Positions 24,245-36,317 of a stretch of 64,000 nt of DNA are shown piece after piece. Origin of the DNA: Ptiloglossa arizonensis (Eukaryota; Arthropoda; Insecta; Hymenoptera; Colletidae); assembly GCF_051014685.1 (NCBI RefSeq), contig NC_135049.1, positions 33,807,531 through 33,871,530 of the forward strand. Reading direction: 5' to 3'. A model generated the notes under the pieces. That model did not search any database. It saw nothing but the letters and a program-made list of their open reading frames with translations, and was not told the DNA's origin. Every line of letters starts with the position of its first letter. Position 1 is the first letter of the stretch. The translations under genes and the position numbers were made by a program.

Positions 24245-27200
24245 ATGAAGGTAAAGGAGTTACTGAAGACAGTCAACGTAGCCTGGTCACCGCCTGCTCA
24301 ACATCCGATATTATTGGCTGCGGGAACTGCGGCCCAACAACTTGATGCGAGCTTTAACACGTCCGCTACCTTGGATATATATTCGCTGAATTTGCAACAA
24401 CCGGGATACGATTTGGAACTGAAAGCCAGTATCGCGAGTGACCATAGGTTAAACATGCCTTTTCTTTATACGCGGAAATGTATTATCGAGTACTTACTAC
24501 AGTTTTACGCGCGTATAAAATTTTCAGATTTCATAAAATAATATGGGGTTCGTACGGTAATAGTCCAGCTGGTATAATTGTCGGAGGCTGCGATTATGGC
24601 ACGATAAAGATTTATTCGGTAGCAAAACTGTTGGCCAACGATAGTAATTGTTTAATAAGCAGTCCGGACAGGCACACAGGCCCGGTCAGAGCATTGGATT
24701 TTAATCCTTTCCAAGTCAATTTATTAGCAACAGGAGCAACCGAAAGTGAAATTTACATATGGGACATTGTTAATACAACTACTCCGATGACTCCTGGATC
24801 CAGGAGTCAACCATTGGAAGATGTGCAATATATTGCATGGAATAAACAAGGTCCTATTATAATATTTAAATTATTATACACTTATATAAATTATGATTAA
24901 CATTTCCTTATGCTTTCTTCTGTAGTGCAACACATTCTTGCCTCCACGTTCTCGCAACGCTGTGTCATATGGGATTTAAGAAAGAACGAACCCATAATCA
25001 AGCTAACGGATGCAAATTCGAAAGTAATTTTATTTATACTATTGTCGTGTTCGATGTTTGTAAATATTGTGCTCTCTACATTGACAATGTTGTAAACAAA
25101 GGTACGGTGGAAAGTGGTTCAATGGCATCCAGATGTTGCGACACAGTTATGTCTAGCATCGGAGGACGATCAGTCTCCTGTAATTGAATTATGGGATTTG
25201 AGGTTTGCAACATCGCCGTTAAAAATGTTCCAAAACCATCAGCGTGGAGTTTTATCCATCGCTTGGAATCCACACGATCCTGATCTGCTCTTAAGTTGTG
25301 CCAAAGATAATAGAATATTATGTTGGAATCCAAACTCCGATGCACCGGTAAGTTTCTTAACAACGAACGAATTTAAGTAATTTACATTTTGAATTTGTTC
25401 CTTTCGTTACCGCAACGCAGAACGGTGAAGTGATTTGTGAATTAGCACAAACGAATCAATGGAATTTCGACGTTTCATGGTGTCCAAGGCATCCAGGATT
25501 AGTCGTAGGAACTAGTTTCGATGGACATGCAGCAATTTATTCCTTATTGGGTGGACAACAACAGATGTCCGTAGAAACATCGAACAAAATTGTAGATTCC
25601 TTTCCTGGAATGGATCCCTTCACTCAACCACCTTCTATAATGCAATCGGAACCAGCGGTTGCATTGAGAAAAGCTCCGAAATGGTTGAAAAGACCGTTCG
25701 GTGCCGCTTTTGGTGTAGGTATTCCTTTCTAATGTCTATAATAATTTATACCCTTTCCACTTGCAAATGCAAAGTATTAAACTGGTAACTCTTCGTATAA
25801 AAACGGCGGTGAAATTTTTTTAGTTTGGCGGTAAATTGACAATATTTGAGAATCAGCCCGTTGATCCGAATTTACCTGCAAATTCAAATAGAATAGTTAT
25901 TATATCGCAAGTGGTCACGCAACCAGATTTAATTCAACGTTCCAATGAATTGGAAGAGGTTCTTAGAACTGAACAATATAGCGATTACTGTAAAGGAAAG
26001 GCTGACAAAACGACTGACGTACATAGGAAAAAAATATGGAATTGTATGAGTGTATATTTTGGTGAAAACGTAACAAAAGAAATATTGGAATTATTGGGAT
26101 ATAACATAGAAACAATGAATAATAAATTGAATCAATTAGTTCCTCAAGAAGATATTAGCAACATTACAGAAGGTGTTGGTAATTTGAATAACGTAAGTTT
26201 TATTTAATGTCGTCTAGACTGCATTCGATGGACAATAAACTATGTTTTGCATATCGTAAAGTATCGTTCCTTCAGGTACTGAATGGGAACGTTATAGATG
26301 GAAGTGCGGCATTCGACGCTATTGCACAAGAACAGATTAAAAAGACATCCACGGTTACGTCGGCAAATAATAATCTTCAAATAAATGTATCCGATGGTAA
26401 GTTTTCATAATATGGACTTTCAAAATTCTCCAATCTCTTACTACTGGTTACGACCTGTTAAGAATTCGTATCTCGATTTAATGTGTCACAGATGAGGATG
26501 GGCTTATTACTCAAGCAATCCTCTTGGGAAATATCGAAGCCGCTGTATCTTTGTGCTTTGCCAATAAAAGGTACGCAGATGCGGTAATTCTTTCAATGGC
26601 TGCTGGACCAGACTTACTAGCACGTACCCAGTACAGATACTTTTCAGAACATTCTGGAGCTCTCAATTCTCTTATCAATTCATTAGTTAGTGAAAATTGG
26701 GCCGAAGTTGTAAAGAATACTGACATAAATTGCTGGAAAGAAGTACTAATTGGAATATTTACACATTCCAATCCACAGGAGCGATCTGTTTTGTGCGGTA
26801 AAAATCAAATTATACATTTTCTTACACGCGTTAGAATACAGAATTCGTGAATTTTGTATTTCTTTGAATGATACAGATATGCTCGGAGATCGTCTAGCGT
26901 CATCCGATAATCCAAGTCACAAAGAGCAAGCTCAAATTTGTTACATCTGTTCCGGTAATTTGAACAAAATGATCGAGTCCTCGAACGTTGATATCCAAGA
27001 GATCGTCGAATTGGTAATGATAATGCAGAAAGCTTTGGAAGTGCAAGGCATTCGTCAGACACGGATAGAAGGAAAAATTGCCAACATTTTGTCTCGTTAT
27101 GCGGAAATGTTAGCGTCAGAAGGAGACCTCGATGCTGCATTGAATTATCTCGGAAATAGCGAAGACGAAAAGATTGTGATGTTGAAGGATCGCCTGTGTA

Positions 27201-28144
27201 GAGCTTTAGGATACGTCGAAGAATCGAAAAGCGTGGGAAAAGCGCCAGTGATGCAAAATTATTACGATCAATCGAGAAGGCCTTTACAGACTCTACAAAA
27301 TCCGTTACCCATTCCGGAAGTACAAGCGAGACCTTTTACCGATTCGAACGTTCCTCCTACGAAACAATCCTTTCCACCACCTACGAATCAATTTAATATT
27401 CAACAGCCACAACAAAATTTTGGATTATCCCCTCTTCAGCCACACGTACAACCTGCTATTCAATACGACCAGTACCAAACGTCCCATTGTTACACGTCAG
27501 CACCCGTTTCTCAACCACCACCTCTACCACCTCCTACAACTGGATCGAGTGGAATCGGATCTCGACCATCTAGCGTTAAGCCTCAAGCAAGATCGAAATA
27601 CCTGATAGATCCATCTGTGAAATCTACTACAACGTATAATCAAACTGGATTTCCTCAACAAACAATGCCATATAATAATCAACAAATTTCTCCAGTACCA
27701 GGCTACTCGTCCCCAAATACGTATCAGCCGCAGGTTCCTCTGCCCGCAAACACATACTCTGGACAAAATTTTACGACCAATTTAAAAGAACCAGAAATAT
27801 TTAAACCAGTTCAAGCTAGTGTATTACCGCCATTGCAGAATCCATCGCAAAGTCAAATGTACGATCCAATTAGAACGCAACCGTTTTCACAAACTCAAGT
27901 TTATGGAAATGAAAACGTCTATCAACCGCCGTTACAACCTGCAGGATGGAACGATCCACCAGTCGCAAAAACTAGAGTACCAGTAAGTATTCATTAATCC
28001 ATTATTATCGTAGTATATATCGAATGGCAATTCGCCGTACGCAATATTTTCGACCAATGAAATCTTTACGAACTTTGTACTGATGCTATCAATGTGTGTC
28101 TATGTGTATGTATGTATGTATGTATGTATGTATGTATGTATGTA

Positions 28145-28192
<48 letters not shown>

Positions 28193-29926
28193 AAATATAT
28201 ATGTATATATATAAATATTTATTCAAATAATATAGCCAGTACTGGCATTATACACGAAAAATGAAATGTCTGCGGAACATGCTGGTACCAGGAAATGGAA
28301 AGCAAAATATTCAAAGAATGTGAACACGAAGGTAGACAATTATCAGATTGAGTGCTGTTTCAACTGTTTCGTAATTGCTATTTATTTTTTATCAGAATCT
28401 ATTCGTGTTCTGAGTGTTATTGTATTCAAAAATTTTATTGAATCGATTGCAAAAATAACAGTTTAAATTTCGTGTGATATTCAATTAACCGATGCAACAG
28501 TGTGAAGTACACGAGAACATATTCAACCGCTTCGATACGAAAAATTGACATAATTGAATATTACATTTTAGAAAATATACAGTACAGATTGCTACATTTG
28601 TTGCTACAATTGCTTAACGAGGACACGAAACGTATCGTGCAAGCATGACGGGGTTAATTTTGTTTGCAGTCGAAACAGGAGTACCAGACTCAGAATCCTA
28701 TTTTGCATCCGTTGAGAGGTGCTATACCGCAGCCTGAATCAACTGTAAGTAATATTATTTAAATATTCTAACGTCGTAGGTATTTAAACATTGTTTCTCC
28801 CTCTTTTGTTTCTTCTTCTTCTTTCTCTTCTTGTTTTAGGTTCAAGCTCAAGAAATGTTATACGCCGATACACAGGCGCCTTACAATCCGCAGCAATATA
28901 ATCAGAGCGTTCCGAATATCGGTGCTCAATTTGCCAAACCATTGGAGTCTTTGCAACCAGCAACATTTACAAGAGCATCGGAACCTGAGAAACCGAAAGC
29001 ACCGATACCGGAACAACACATGCATTTAAAAACAGTATTCGACGAATTGAAGAACCAATGTTACGAGAATGCTAAAAATCCGGTGAGACGGACAAATCTT
29101 CCGCTTGTACTATATAAACGTAGAATGTGCAGCTGTGTCACGCTGCAAGAATATATAGAAGAGTGTTACCGGACGAGTGGTACCATCGGGCAGGTAGTGA
29201 TTCTACGTGCGAAAATAATTTGAAAAAAAAAAAAAGAATAACACTTTCCCGTTCGGAACTTGGTTTACGAGAAAAGATTGAGAGAGTTTGAAAATTGTAC
29301 CACGACCATTTTCGCATTCGTTGTCCTCTGTAACATTTACATTTTGTGTTCAGTGTCCCGCTACAGTGATCGCGACGTATTACTCGATAATAATTAAAAA
29401 TGTATCGAAACTCGGTGGCTACGTATTAGCTAATAATAAGAAACGTATCGTTTACACTACACTTTCAAACTCGATTTCCTCGTAAACGAAGCTTCAAACG
29501 AAAATGTTATTTGACCGATAGCACTCGTCCGGTAAGATCCTGTATAGACACGTATACGTACGGTACGTATAGAATGAATGGTGTTGGTTATTTTTTCAGC
29601 AAATCAAAAGAAAAATAGAAGAAGTGTCCAAGAAACTCGAAGTTTTATACGATTGTCTTCGAGAAAATAAAGTACGTATACTCGTTTCTTTATATTATAG
29701 GTAGAACATATCGAACATATCGACGTATATTTTGTAGTTGTCGCAAAATACATTGCAAGGACTTCATCAAATATCACAAATGATACAAAGTGGGAATTAC
29801 ACCGGAGGCTTGGATCTTCATACGCAATTAGTGTCGGGACCAGATTTTAGTCAAATATCTTCTTTTATGCCCGGGATTAAAGTATTATTGCTAAGCGCCC
29901 TTCAACTGAACGTCTATATTAGATAG
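24245..29926 (+). CDS. Sec31: Sec31, COPII outer-coat subunit, complete
   Basis: Sec31 with Sec13 forms the outer cage of COPII vesicles at ER exit sites. Exons: 24245-24447, 24528-24850, 24926-25023, 25102-25347, 25421-25714, 25824-26192, 26276-26396, 26492-26797, 26877-27982, 28670-28744, 28840-29082, 29600-29671, 29738-29926. Phases close perfectly to 1214 residues, the usual family length. The start MKVKELLKTVNVAWSP matches the family N terminus. WD40 propeller: exons 1-5, with KNEPIIKL and WHPDVATQL characteristic. The alpha-solenoid that dimerises follows in exons 6-9 (ILLGNIEAAVSLCF, CYICSGNLNKM). A Pro/Gln/Tyr-rich disordered stretch of about 400 residues comes next, which in the family carries Sec23-binding proline motifs. 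The C-terminal helical SRA1-like domain is in exons 11-13 (FDELKNQCYENAKNP, FSQISSFMPGIKV). Odd points: the second intron has donor GTCCTA, and the acceptor before 25102 has almost no pyrimidine tract. Confidence 0.96.
28094..28190. repeat. (TATG)n(TG)n microsatellite in a Sec31 intron
   Basis: Tetranucleotide then dinucleotide runs inside the largest Sec31 intron (27983-28669), followed by AT-rich DNA. Confidence 0.92.
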
Positions 29927-30345
29927 AATGCAGCATACGATACCCAGAACGTTTATTCAGTTAATTAATTTTTATAAATCGAGACTTTTATAATCCTTAC
30001 TAAACGAGATATTTAAGTTGTACGTCAGTGTCCGTATGGTCCGTATGGTCCATAAGAGGCACGGATAATTAAAACCGTTTGCGTACGAACTTGTCGCTTA
30101 ATCGTATCGCAAAGAACGTAAAATTGTTTCATATATTCTACATTTGAAGATGGCTTTTCGAAATTCGATAGACTTGTATTATTCCTGTAGGAGTAAACAG
30201 CTGATTATGTAAGTAGTATGTAAAAAGTAGGAGGAAATATCGAAGCGAAGATTATCGAAGGGGTTCCCATAATGATCGTTTAACACCATAAATTGTGTAT
30301 ATAAGATATTAAAGTTAGCTTGAAAAAGAATGGTGTATATTTTTA

Positions 30346-30351
30346 AATAAA
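30346..30351 (+). other. Poly(A) signal of Sec31
   Basis: Canonical AATAAA about 420 bases after the Sec31 stop and 25 bases before the end of the convergent IntS10 coding sequence. Confidence 0.6.
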
Positions 30352-30374
30352 AGAAAAAAGTAATAATGGTAGAA

Positions 30375-30380
30375 TTTATT
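30375..30380 (-). other. Poly(A) hexamer overlapping the IntS10 stop codon
   Basis: On the minus strand the last codons read CAA TAA A, so an AATAAA hexamer contains the stop codon. No other canonical hexamer is seen in the next hundred bases of that strand, so the 3' UTR may be only about 15-30 bases. Confidence 0.5.
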
Positions 30381-31635
30381 GTATGATCAAGCTGTGTAGA
30401 ATAGCGGCTTTTTCGTTGATAATAAACTTTTGCAATAATTCGTCCAAGGGATCGATTCCGTCGCGAGCTGCTTGCCGACGCATCGCTTGTTTGACTTCTT
30501 CGCGCACTCCTTTGTCAGCTCCGCGAGTAGTAATACGTCGAACTGTAATATTTTCAGAAGCGTATAATGCGTATAATGCGTATAATGCGTATAATGCGAA
30601 TAAAGCGATAAAATTGTAACGCAAAAGGCGCGTTGTGGTAAGAATATACTTTGCAAAACTCCCGATGCCGTGGCTATGTCCAAAGATACACCGCCGCCAT
30701 GTTCCGTCCAGAGATACGTCAGTTCCTCTAGAATATCCACGCATATAATGTAAGCTTGAAAGAGCGGATAGGTGAAAGAGCCACGATTGACGATTCTTTC
30801 GGTAATCGTGGACAAAGTACTGGCTTCTTGCGGCCAGTCGATTTGCATCAAGACCAACGCGTGTCCTATGGCCAAGTCTCCGACGCCGCCGGGCAAGGAA
30901 AAGTTCTCCTGAGGAAAGAATCACCGTCCGCGAATCTAGAAGAGCATATCGCAGGATGTTCGAGTTTGGCTCCGTTCTAATTACCTTTATGGCCGAAAGA
31001 AGGAGTCTACAACAATACTGTACGATAGGAAAACGAGCAATGGTCAAATAGTGCAAATGCCTGGCACATGGAACGGTCAAGTTATGCGATACTTTGCCAG
31101 CCGTCGAGGGCAGGGCGCCAACTACCAAGACTATGTACTCCAACATACCCTTGAAAAATATCGCGCAGTTGCGCAGGTTATTGTAAAACGAATAGAGGAA
31201 TATATAGACGCATAATAGGATATAAATCCATAGTATAGTTGGTATATATACCTTATAATCTTTTAAGAAATAACATGTACTTGCTAAACGAAGATGAGCA
31301 GATAAACTACCTGCTTCTTGCGACAATCTTGCCAGTACTTCGTGATGCAATCCTTTGTACATGGCTAAATCCGTTAAAAAGGAGTTTAGCCAGGCATCCA
31401 ATCGCAATTGCTGATTCAGTTTTCCTACTTCTCTTTGCAAGTAATCGGTACTGTGCAACAAGTCCCATAATTTAACGGCCAATGCGAGACCACTACCGCT
31501 GTAGTCACCGTCGCTGGTTACCGCGATTCCTCCGTTATCTTCTCTTTTGCGTTTTTTCAATTTCGGTTCTGTCGAAAGAAAGAAGGAAGGAGATAAATAA
31601 ATAAATAAATAAATAAATAGATAGATAGATAGATG

Positions 31636-31692
<57 letters not shown>

Positions 31693-33053
31693 ATAAATAG
31701 ATAGATAGATAAATAAATAAATAGATAGATAAATAAATAAACGGCAGAGGAAAGCGGGTAGGCGGTAGGGCTCGCGAATCGAATCGTTAACGTCTGACCT
31801 GCGGACGAATGTAGAGATTCGCCGAATGCTTCTATCAAGCAGTAAACGGTTTCGTCGTTGTTGATGAGGAGATTGTGTTCGTTCAATATTCGTAGCAGTA
31901 CCACAACGGTGCACATCAATAATTGCCTGACCAGGAGCTCTTCGCACAAATTGGCAGCATGCACGATCGCATACTGGTGCAGTCGTTCGCAGTAGGAGTC
32001 TCTGTTCCAAGCGGAGGAGAACAAATTGCTCAGTTCCCATCCTAACTTTTTCCCAATTAATTCGACAACTTGGAACAATCTGTCCCACGGATGTTGAATC
32101 TGATTGTCTTGGGGTTGCTGTATATAGGCCAAATAAAATTCTACCGCCTTGCAGAGCAATCTCAAACTGAGTCGTGGGTTCAGTTCCACCGGTGCGGTGC
32201 CGAGGAGCGGCAACGCGTCGCAAGCCAACAATCTTCTGAATCCGTTGACGGCGCGACCGGGATGACTGTGTTTTTCTGCAGTGAGAAGAGTTTCTACTAA
32301 GCGCGGCTGAAAATGCAAGAAACTAAGAAGCGAAACAACTAACGAGACGGTCGTAAAAGTGTAAGAAGCCGAGATATTTACTCCGTGAGTGGCGATAGTT
32401 TGAGGAAATCTACGTAGCAGCAAAAGCAACAATTTACAATGTTCCATGGTATCTTCGCTGTGATCGGCCGTCATGACGAGCAGTCTGTGTTGAAGTTCTT
32501 GCGGTACGTGTTGGAACATTTGACACAAAAATTCTGCTTCGGGATCGCATTGTTCCAAGCGAAGACACGCGGTGACCGTCTCTATCTCTTTCCATATGTC
32601 ACGATCGTCTGGAAAATTCTGAAATCTACGCGTAGATTTATAGAATCGTTGAAACGTACGGGAAAGTCGACGATCGATCGTTGAAAATGTCCTCCGGTTT
32701 AAGGAATATATAATCGAAAGAGTGACTCACATTTCGCTGAAACATTTAGCCGCTTCTTTGACGTTTTTCGAAAGCTTTTCGATTCGATAGGCTTCGAACT
32801 AACAAGTAAAAGCATCTTAAAATACTATCGACGGTTACCCAGTTTAGTTTGGTAAAAGATTATACGTAAAACGAGATGCGAATAATATCTTCCTAACCTG
32901 AACTTTTGCGCTATGAGGAAACAAGGATTTAGCGGTAATTAACCAGGATTTGGCGGCGTAAATGTCCATCGGTAGCGCGTCTTTCGCGCGCATAATCAAG
33001 TAATCTTCTTTGGACAATTGATTGTTATCCGTGGCGGAGGTTTTTTCCAACAT
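30376..33053 (-). CDS. IntS10: Integrator complex subunit 10, complete
   Basis: Subunit of Integrator, the RNA polymerase II-associated complex that cleaves snRNA and other nascent transcripts. IntS10 belongs to the IntS10/13/14 module. Exons (high to low): 33053-32898, 32798-32731, 32625-32382, 32306-31799, 31568-31252, 31149-30985, 30908-30650, 30542-30376. Junction phases all agree, giving 627 residues, near the insect length. Diagnostic stretches are DIYAAKSWLITAKSLFP near the N terminus, NFPDDRDIWKEIE, LLLLLRRFPQTIATHG, the basic KKRKRED, AIGHALVLMQIDWPQE and a C terminus rich in helices with ADKGVREEVKQAM and FIINEKAAILHSL. It is an alpha-solenoid protein with no catalytic motif. An in-frame ATG at 33098 would add 15 residues; I chose 33053 because it gives a more family-like N terminus, but this is uncertain. 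The fourth intron carries a large GATA/AAAT microsatellite. Confidence 0.94.
30561..30598. repeat. (GCGTATAAT)n nonamer array in the last IntS10 intron
   Basis: Four tandem copies of a 9-base unit just upstream of the acceptor of the final IntS10 exon. Confidence 0.85.
31592..31742. repeat. (AAAT)n/(GATA)n compound microsatellite in an IntS10 intron
   Basis: About 150 bases of AAAT and GATA tetramers in alternating blocks, between the exons ending at 31799 and starting at 31568. The minus-strand frames through it read as repeated I-Y-L, which is intronic. Confidence 0.93.
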
Positions 33054-33649
33054 GTCTCGAGAGGCGTCGAAGAAAATTGGTAGAAGCGATCGAAACATCT
33101 CCTTGGTCGGTAGAGCGCGAAACTCGTAGCCGGTAACCACGGAGAAGAAAGAAAGGGACACGGGAGTACTCGGACGGGAGTTTGGGTCTCGGCGCGGACA
33201 TCTTTCGTCGAGTCGGAGACTCGGTCGTTTCGTTTCGATCGGTAAGAGAGGAGTCGCGCGTCCCTCGGTCCATCGACGGAATCGTAGAGCGCGATTCTAA
33301 ATATCGTCGCCAGATGGCCGTAACTGTACGGATTTCGAATCGACGAGGGAGACGCTCGACGAGTTTCCGATGAAATTTCACGTATCGCGACTCGTAACGC
33401 GAAAGAGAGAGGGCGAATAGACGGAAAGGAAAACCGGTACGCGTTCGTTGGTCGATTTCGCAGCTATTCGTTGAACATCGAACGACTTTCTTTTTTCATC
33501 GTGCACGGCACACTCAATTCCCGATGTTGCGAAACAAGTGCAAACGTTTGGCTTGGTAACGAGGCCCGTTGCTCGTCGCAATTTGGATCCATCGAACGCC
33601 CGATGAAGGCGTTACTAAAATTCCCGGTAAATCGTCAGTAGGATCGACA
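33054..33649. promoter_or_regulatory. Putative bidirectional promoter region between IntS10 and the Cys/Pro-rich locus
   Basis: About 600 bases separate the start codons of two divergent genes. The sequence is CpG-rich and has no obvious TATA box, as expected for a housekeeping-type promoter. Inference from gene layout only. Confidence 0.4.
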
Positions 33650-34704
33650 ATGTTTTCTCGGGCCGCTAAATCGATCGTGAGAAACATCGGTCAGCGTAAA
33701 TATCACGCCGGCGAGGAAACCGTCAAGGTGGGTGGATCGTTCGAAAGGAAATTCTCCGATCGTTTCGCGATGGTAGCGATTTTGGTAAATAAGGTGGTCG
33801 GTTGTCGTAGATGGCCATGATCGGCGGTGCGGGAGAAGCGGGTCGTTCCCAGTCGCGGATCCCTAACCAGAGTTACGCGGCCCGCGACACCGCCGCAGCG
33901 AACGGATTCCCCGAGAGGAGCCTGCTCGGATTCCACGTGTTTTCCGACGGCGAAACACCGATTCTCCTGGTAAGAGTCGTTCCGTTTCGTTCCGTTTCGT
34001 TTCGTTTGGTCAAGTACCGCGGCGTATCGATACGACGATCGTGTTTCAGAACTCGCGCACGTTGACGATGCTGGAGAAGTCTCGGGGATCGGTAACGGTG
34101 GAGGAACGCGACGTCGGGGCTGAGGACACGATGGAACGATCGATCGGACGTTTCTCGAATCGTCGGTCGAAGGACGCCTCGGTACGTAAATCGGAGAACC
34201 GTTTTCTCGTTCCGAGGTCCCTGCACGCGCGTTCCTTCGTCGAAGAGAGGGAGACCGGCAACCGGGAACTCGTCGAAGCTCTGCGTCGGCTGCCGATCGG
34301 AGAGGAACCCGGACCGCCGGAGGAACCGGGGAAACCGAACGCGGCCGCCTCCCAGGTACGAGATCGCTCGAACCGCGATACGACGCTCGGAAAACACGGA
34401 TCGACGCTTCTTTTCGATATTTCGCAAGTTTTCGCGCGAGGCGGTAAAATAAGGGAGTCCGTTGTCCGAGGGTTTGCAAGCTCTCGAGCTTGCTTTGTTT
34501 CGCGAGGAAAGGTTTTCGCGAACGGGCCGGGGGGACGACGAACGGGAACGAAAACGATCTCGACGCGTCGACGACTCGATCCGATGTTTCCATCGGCGAG
34601 CGTCGCGTTGTTACCTCGACGAGACGCGCGGACGATACGACGAACGTTCCACCGACACGGAACGAACGGTCAATTTTCTTAAACTCTCGTTTCTTTCGAC
34701 ACGG

Positions 34705-34759
<55 letters not shown>

Positions 34760-35967
34760 CGTCGAGTCGCCGAGCTTGAAATCGTCCCTCCGTCTGTCCT
34801 CAGGGGGACAACGCGTACTCCGGCGAGCAACGAGGTCCTCGAGTTCTCGGTGAAACGGGGCCCGATAAGTTCCGGGACAGCGATATCCGTGGCCAGTGTC
34901 CCGTTCTCGCGACGTGTCTCGGCAAGAATCGTTCGAAAATCGCGAACCGTGCGAGGCGGCGACGGCTCTCGAGTTTCGCGGCATCGTCCACGACGGTGGG
35001 CTTCCCGAGGAAAAACAACGAGAGAGAGAACGATCTCCTCGAAGAGACCGAGGACTCTCCTCGAGCAACCTCCCGACGAGAACATCACCTCCCGGAGAGG
35101 CGAAAACTCGGGGGAAAACGTTCCAGCGAGGCGGGAAAACCGAGCAACTGGACGATACCGGCCGCCTTCTCGGACAAGAAGCCGACCTCGTTGTACGGCT
35201 CGGTTCCCCGCAGACGCGCGTTCCTCGAGCGGTTCGTCTCGAAAACCTTGGACCCTCGGAATCGCGCGTACCGAGCCTCCGCAACGAACCCTCCCGACGA
35301 TAACGCGATCCTTCCACCGAGCGAATCCACCGAGGAAACGCCGCGAACCGCCACCCTACGAGAGCCGTCTCGCACGGTAACCGGGGACCAGGAAAACCCG
35401 AGGATCACGACCAGCACCACCGAACCCTGCCGGACGCGGATCAAGATCTTACCGAAGAAATACCGATCCTCCTCGAGCCCGATCTCCTACGATCTCGACT
35501 CTCTGTTCGCTACTCGAGAAGCGAGCCTCTCCTTCTCGTCGAGCGCGAACGAACGCGGGACCAACGAGGATCCCTGCCAGTGCCGCAGGAACGAGGAGAT
35601 TTACGGAAAGTCCTGCAACACCCGCCGCGATCCGTGCGAGAGGATCGCCAACGAGGAAACTCACGGGAAATCCTGCAAACGGGAGAAAAAGTCCAAGAAG
35701 CCGAGGAGCTGCGCAACGAAGAAAACCGTTTCGCGAATCGATCTCGAGAAGAAGGAAAAGAAGGAGAAGAAGGAGAAGAAACGAGCAAAGGACCCTCCCA
35801 AACCGGAGTGTCCGACCGTGTTTCGAGCACCCGGTTGCCCCAACGACCGAAGCGGTTCTTCTTCTCGCCGAGGATACTCGACTCTCGCAAGGAGAATCGG
35901 CAAAGAGATCGACTCTCTCGAACCGTCGAACGAACGGACCTCTTTGTTCGTCCCGCCGCGTCGCTGA
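33650..35967 (+). CDS. Unrecognised Cys/Lys/Arg-rich protein with a mitochondrial-type N terminus
   Basis: I do not recognise the family. Four exons join in phase 0 with standard borders: 33650-33727, 33811-33969, 34050-34355, 34804-35967, giving 567 residues. Introns are 83, 80 and 448 bases. The first exon encodes MFSRAAKSIVRNIGQRKYHA, basic with no acidic residue, hence like a mitochondrial presequence. The second starts MAMIGGAGEAG. The middle is Arg/Ser/Glu-rich and looks disordered. The C-terminal third has scattered Cys in short motifs (DPCQC, GKSC twice, RDPC, RPRSC-like), a K-E-K tract, then CPTVFRAPGCP and GYSTLARR. Small basic Cys/Lys-rich mitochondrial proteins occur in insect sperm (known for some fly proteins), so a sperm-mitochondrial role is one guess and no more. 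The third acceptor and the four-exon phase agreement support a real gene. It may continue into the exons from 36318, but no in-phase donor was found. Confidence 0.6.
34706..34758. repeat. (GGAGAAC)n heptamer array in an intron of the unrecognised gene
   Basis: Seven tandem copies in the third intron. The reverse complement of the same unit recurs near 49716-49740. Confidence 0.9.
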
Positions 35968-36053
35968 ACCGATACAATATCGTTTCTTTTCCACGGAGCG
36001 TCGAACGAGCGACGTCGGCGATTAATCGCGCTCAAGATTTTTCAACGCTTTCC

Positions 36054-36122
36054 CCTCACCTTCACCTTCACCTTCACCTTCACCTTCACCTTCACCTTCA
36101 CCTTCACCTTCACCTTCACCGA
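36054..36122. repeat. (TTCACC)n hexamer array
   Basis: Eleven perfect or nearly perfect copies between the first and second coding blocks of the Cys/Pro-rich locus. Confidence 0.92.
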
Positions 36123-36243
36123 CGTCGCCCGTAACCGTATTTTCCGCTCGACGAATCGAAAACGATTTTCGGAATCCGCGTACAACTCGCGCCAGGTACG
36201 CGGGCACTCGGTCGATTTTGCTTTACGAACGATCTCTCGAGAT

Positions 36244-36275
36244 ACGGTACCGTACCGTACCGTACCGTACCGTAT
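36244..36275. repeat. (CGGTA)n pentamer array
   Basis: Six copies of the 5-base unit GTACC/CGTAC. Confidence 0.85.
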
Positions 36276-36317
36276 CGAAGCGTTCGCTCGAAACACATTC
36301 GACCGCGAGATTCCTAG

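Noticed and set aside
26800..26876. Continuous reading through the Sec31 intron between 26797 and 26877
   Set aside because: The frame is open by chance, but family comparison and the GTAAAA donor with the ATACAG acceptor show that it is an intron.
31557..31800. Repeated I-Y-L protein segment in IntS10
   Set aside because: It is the translated GATA/AAAT microsatellite. A donor at 31798 and an acceptor at 31569 splice it out in frame.
33703..35088. 461-codon minus-strand frame across the Cys/Pro-rich locus
   Set aside because: Arg/Ser-rich with no domain. The + strand has four in-phase exons with proper borders, which explain the openness.
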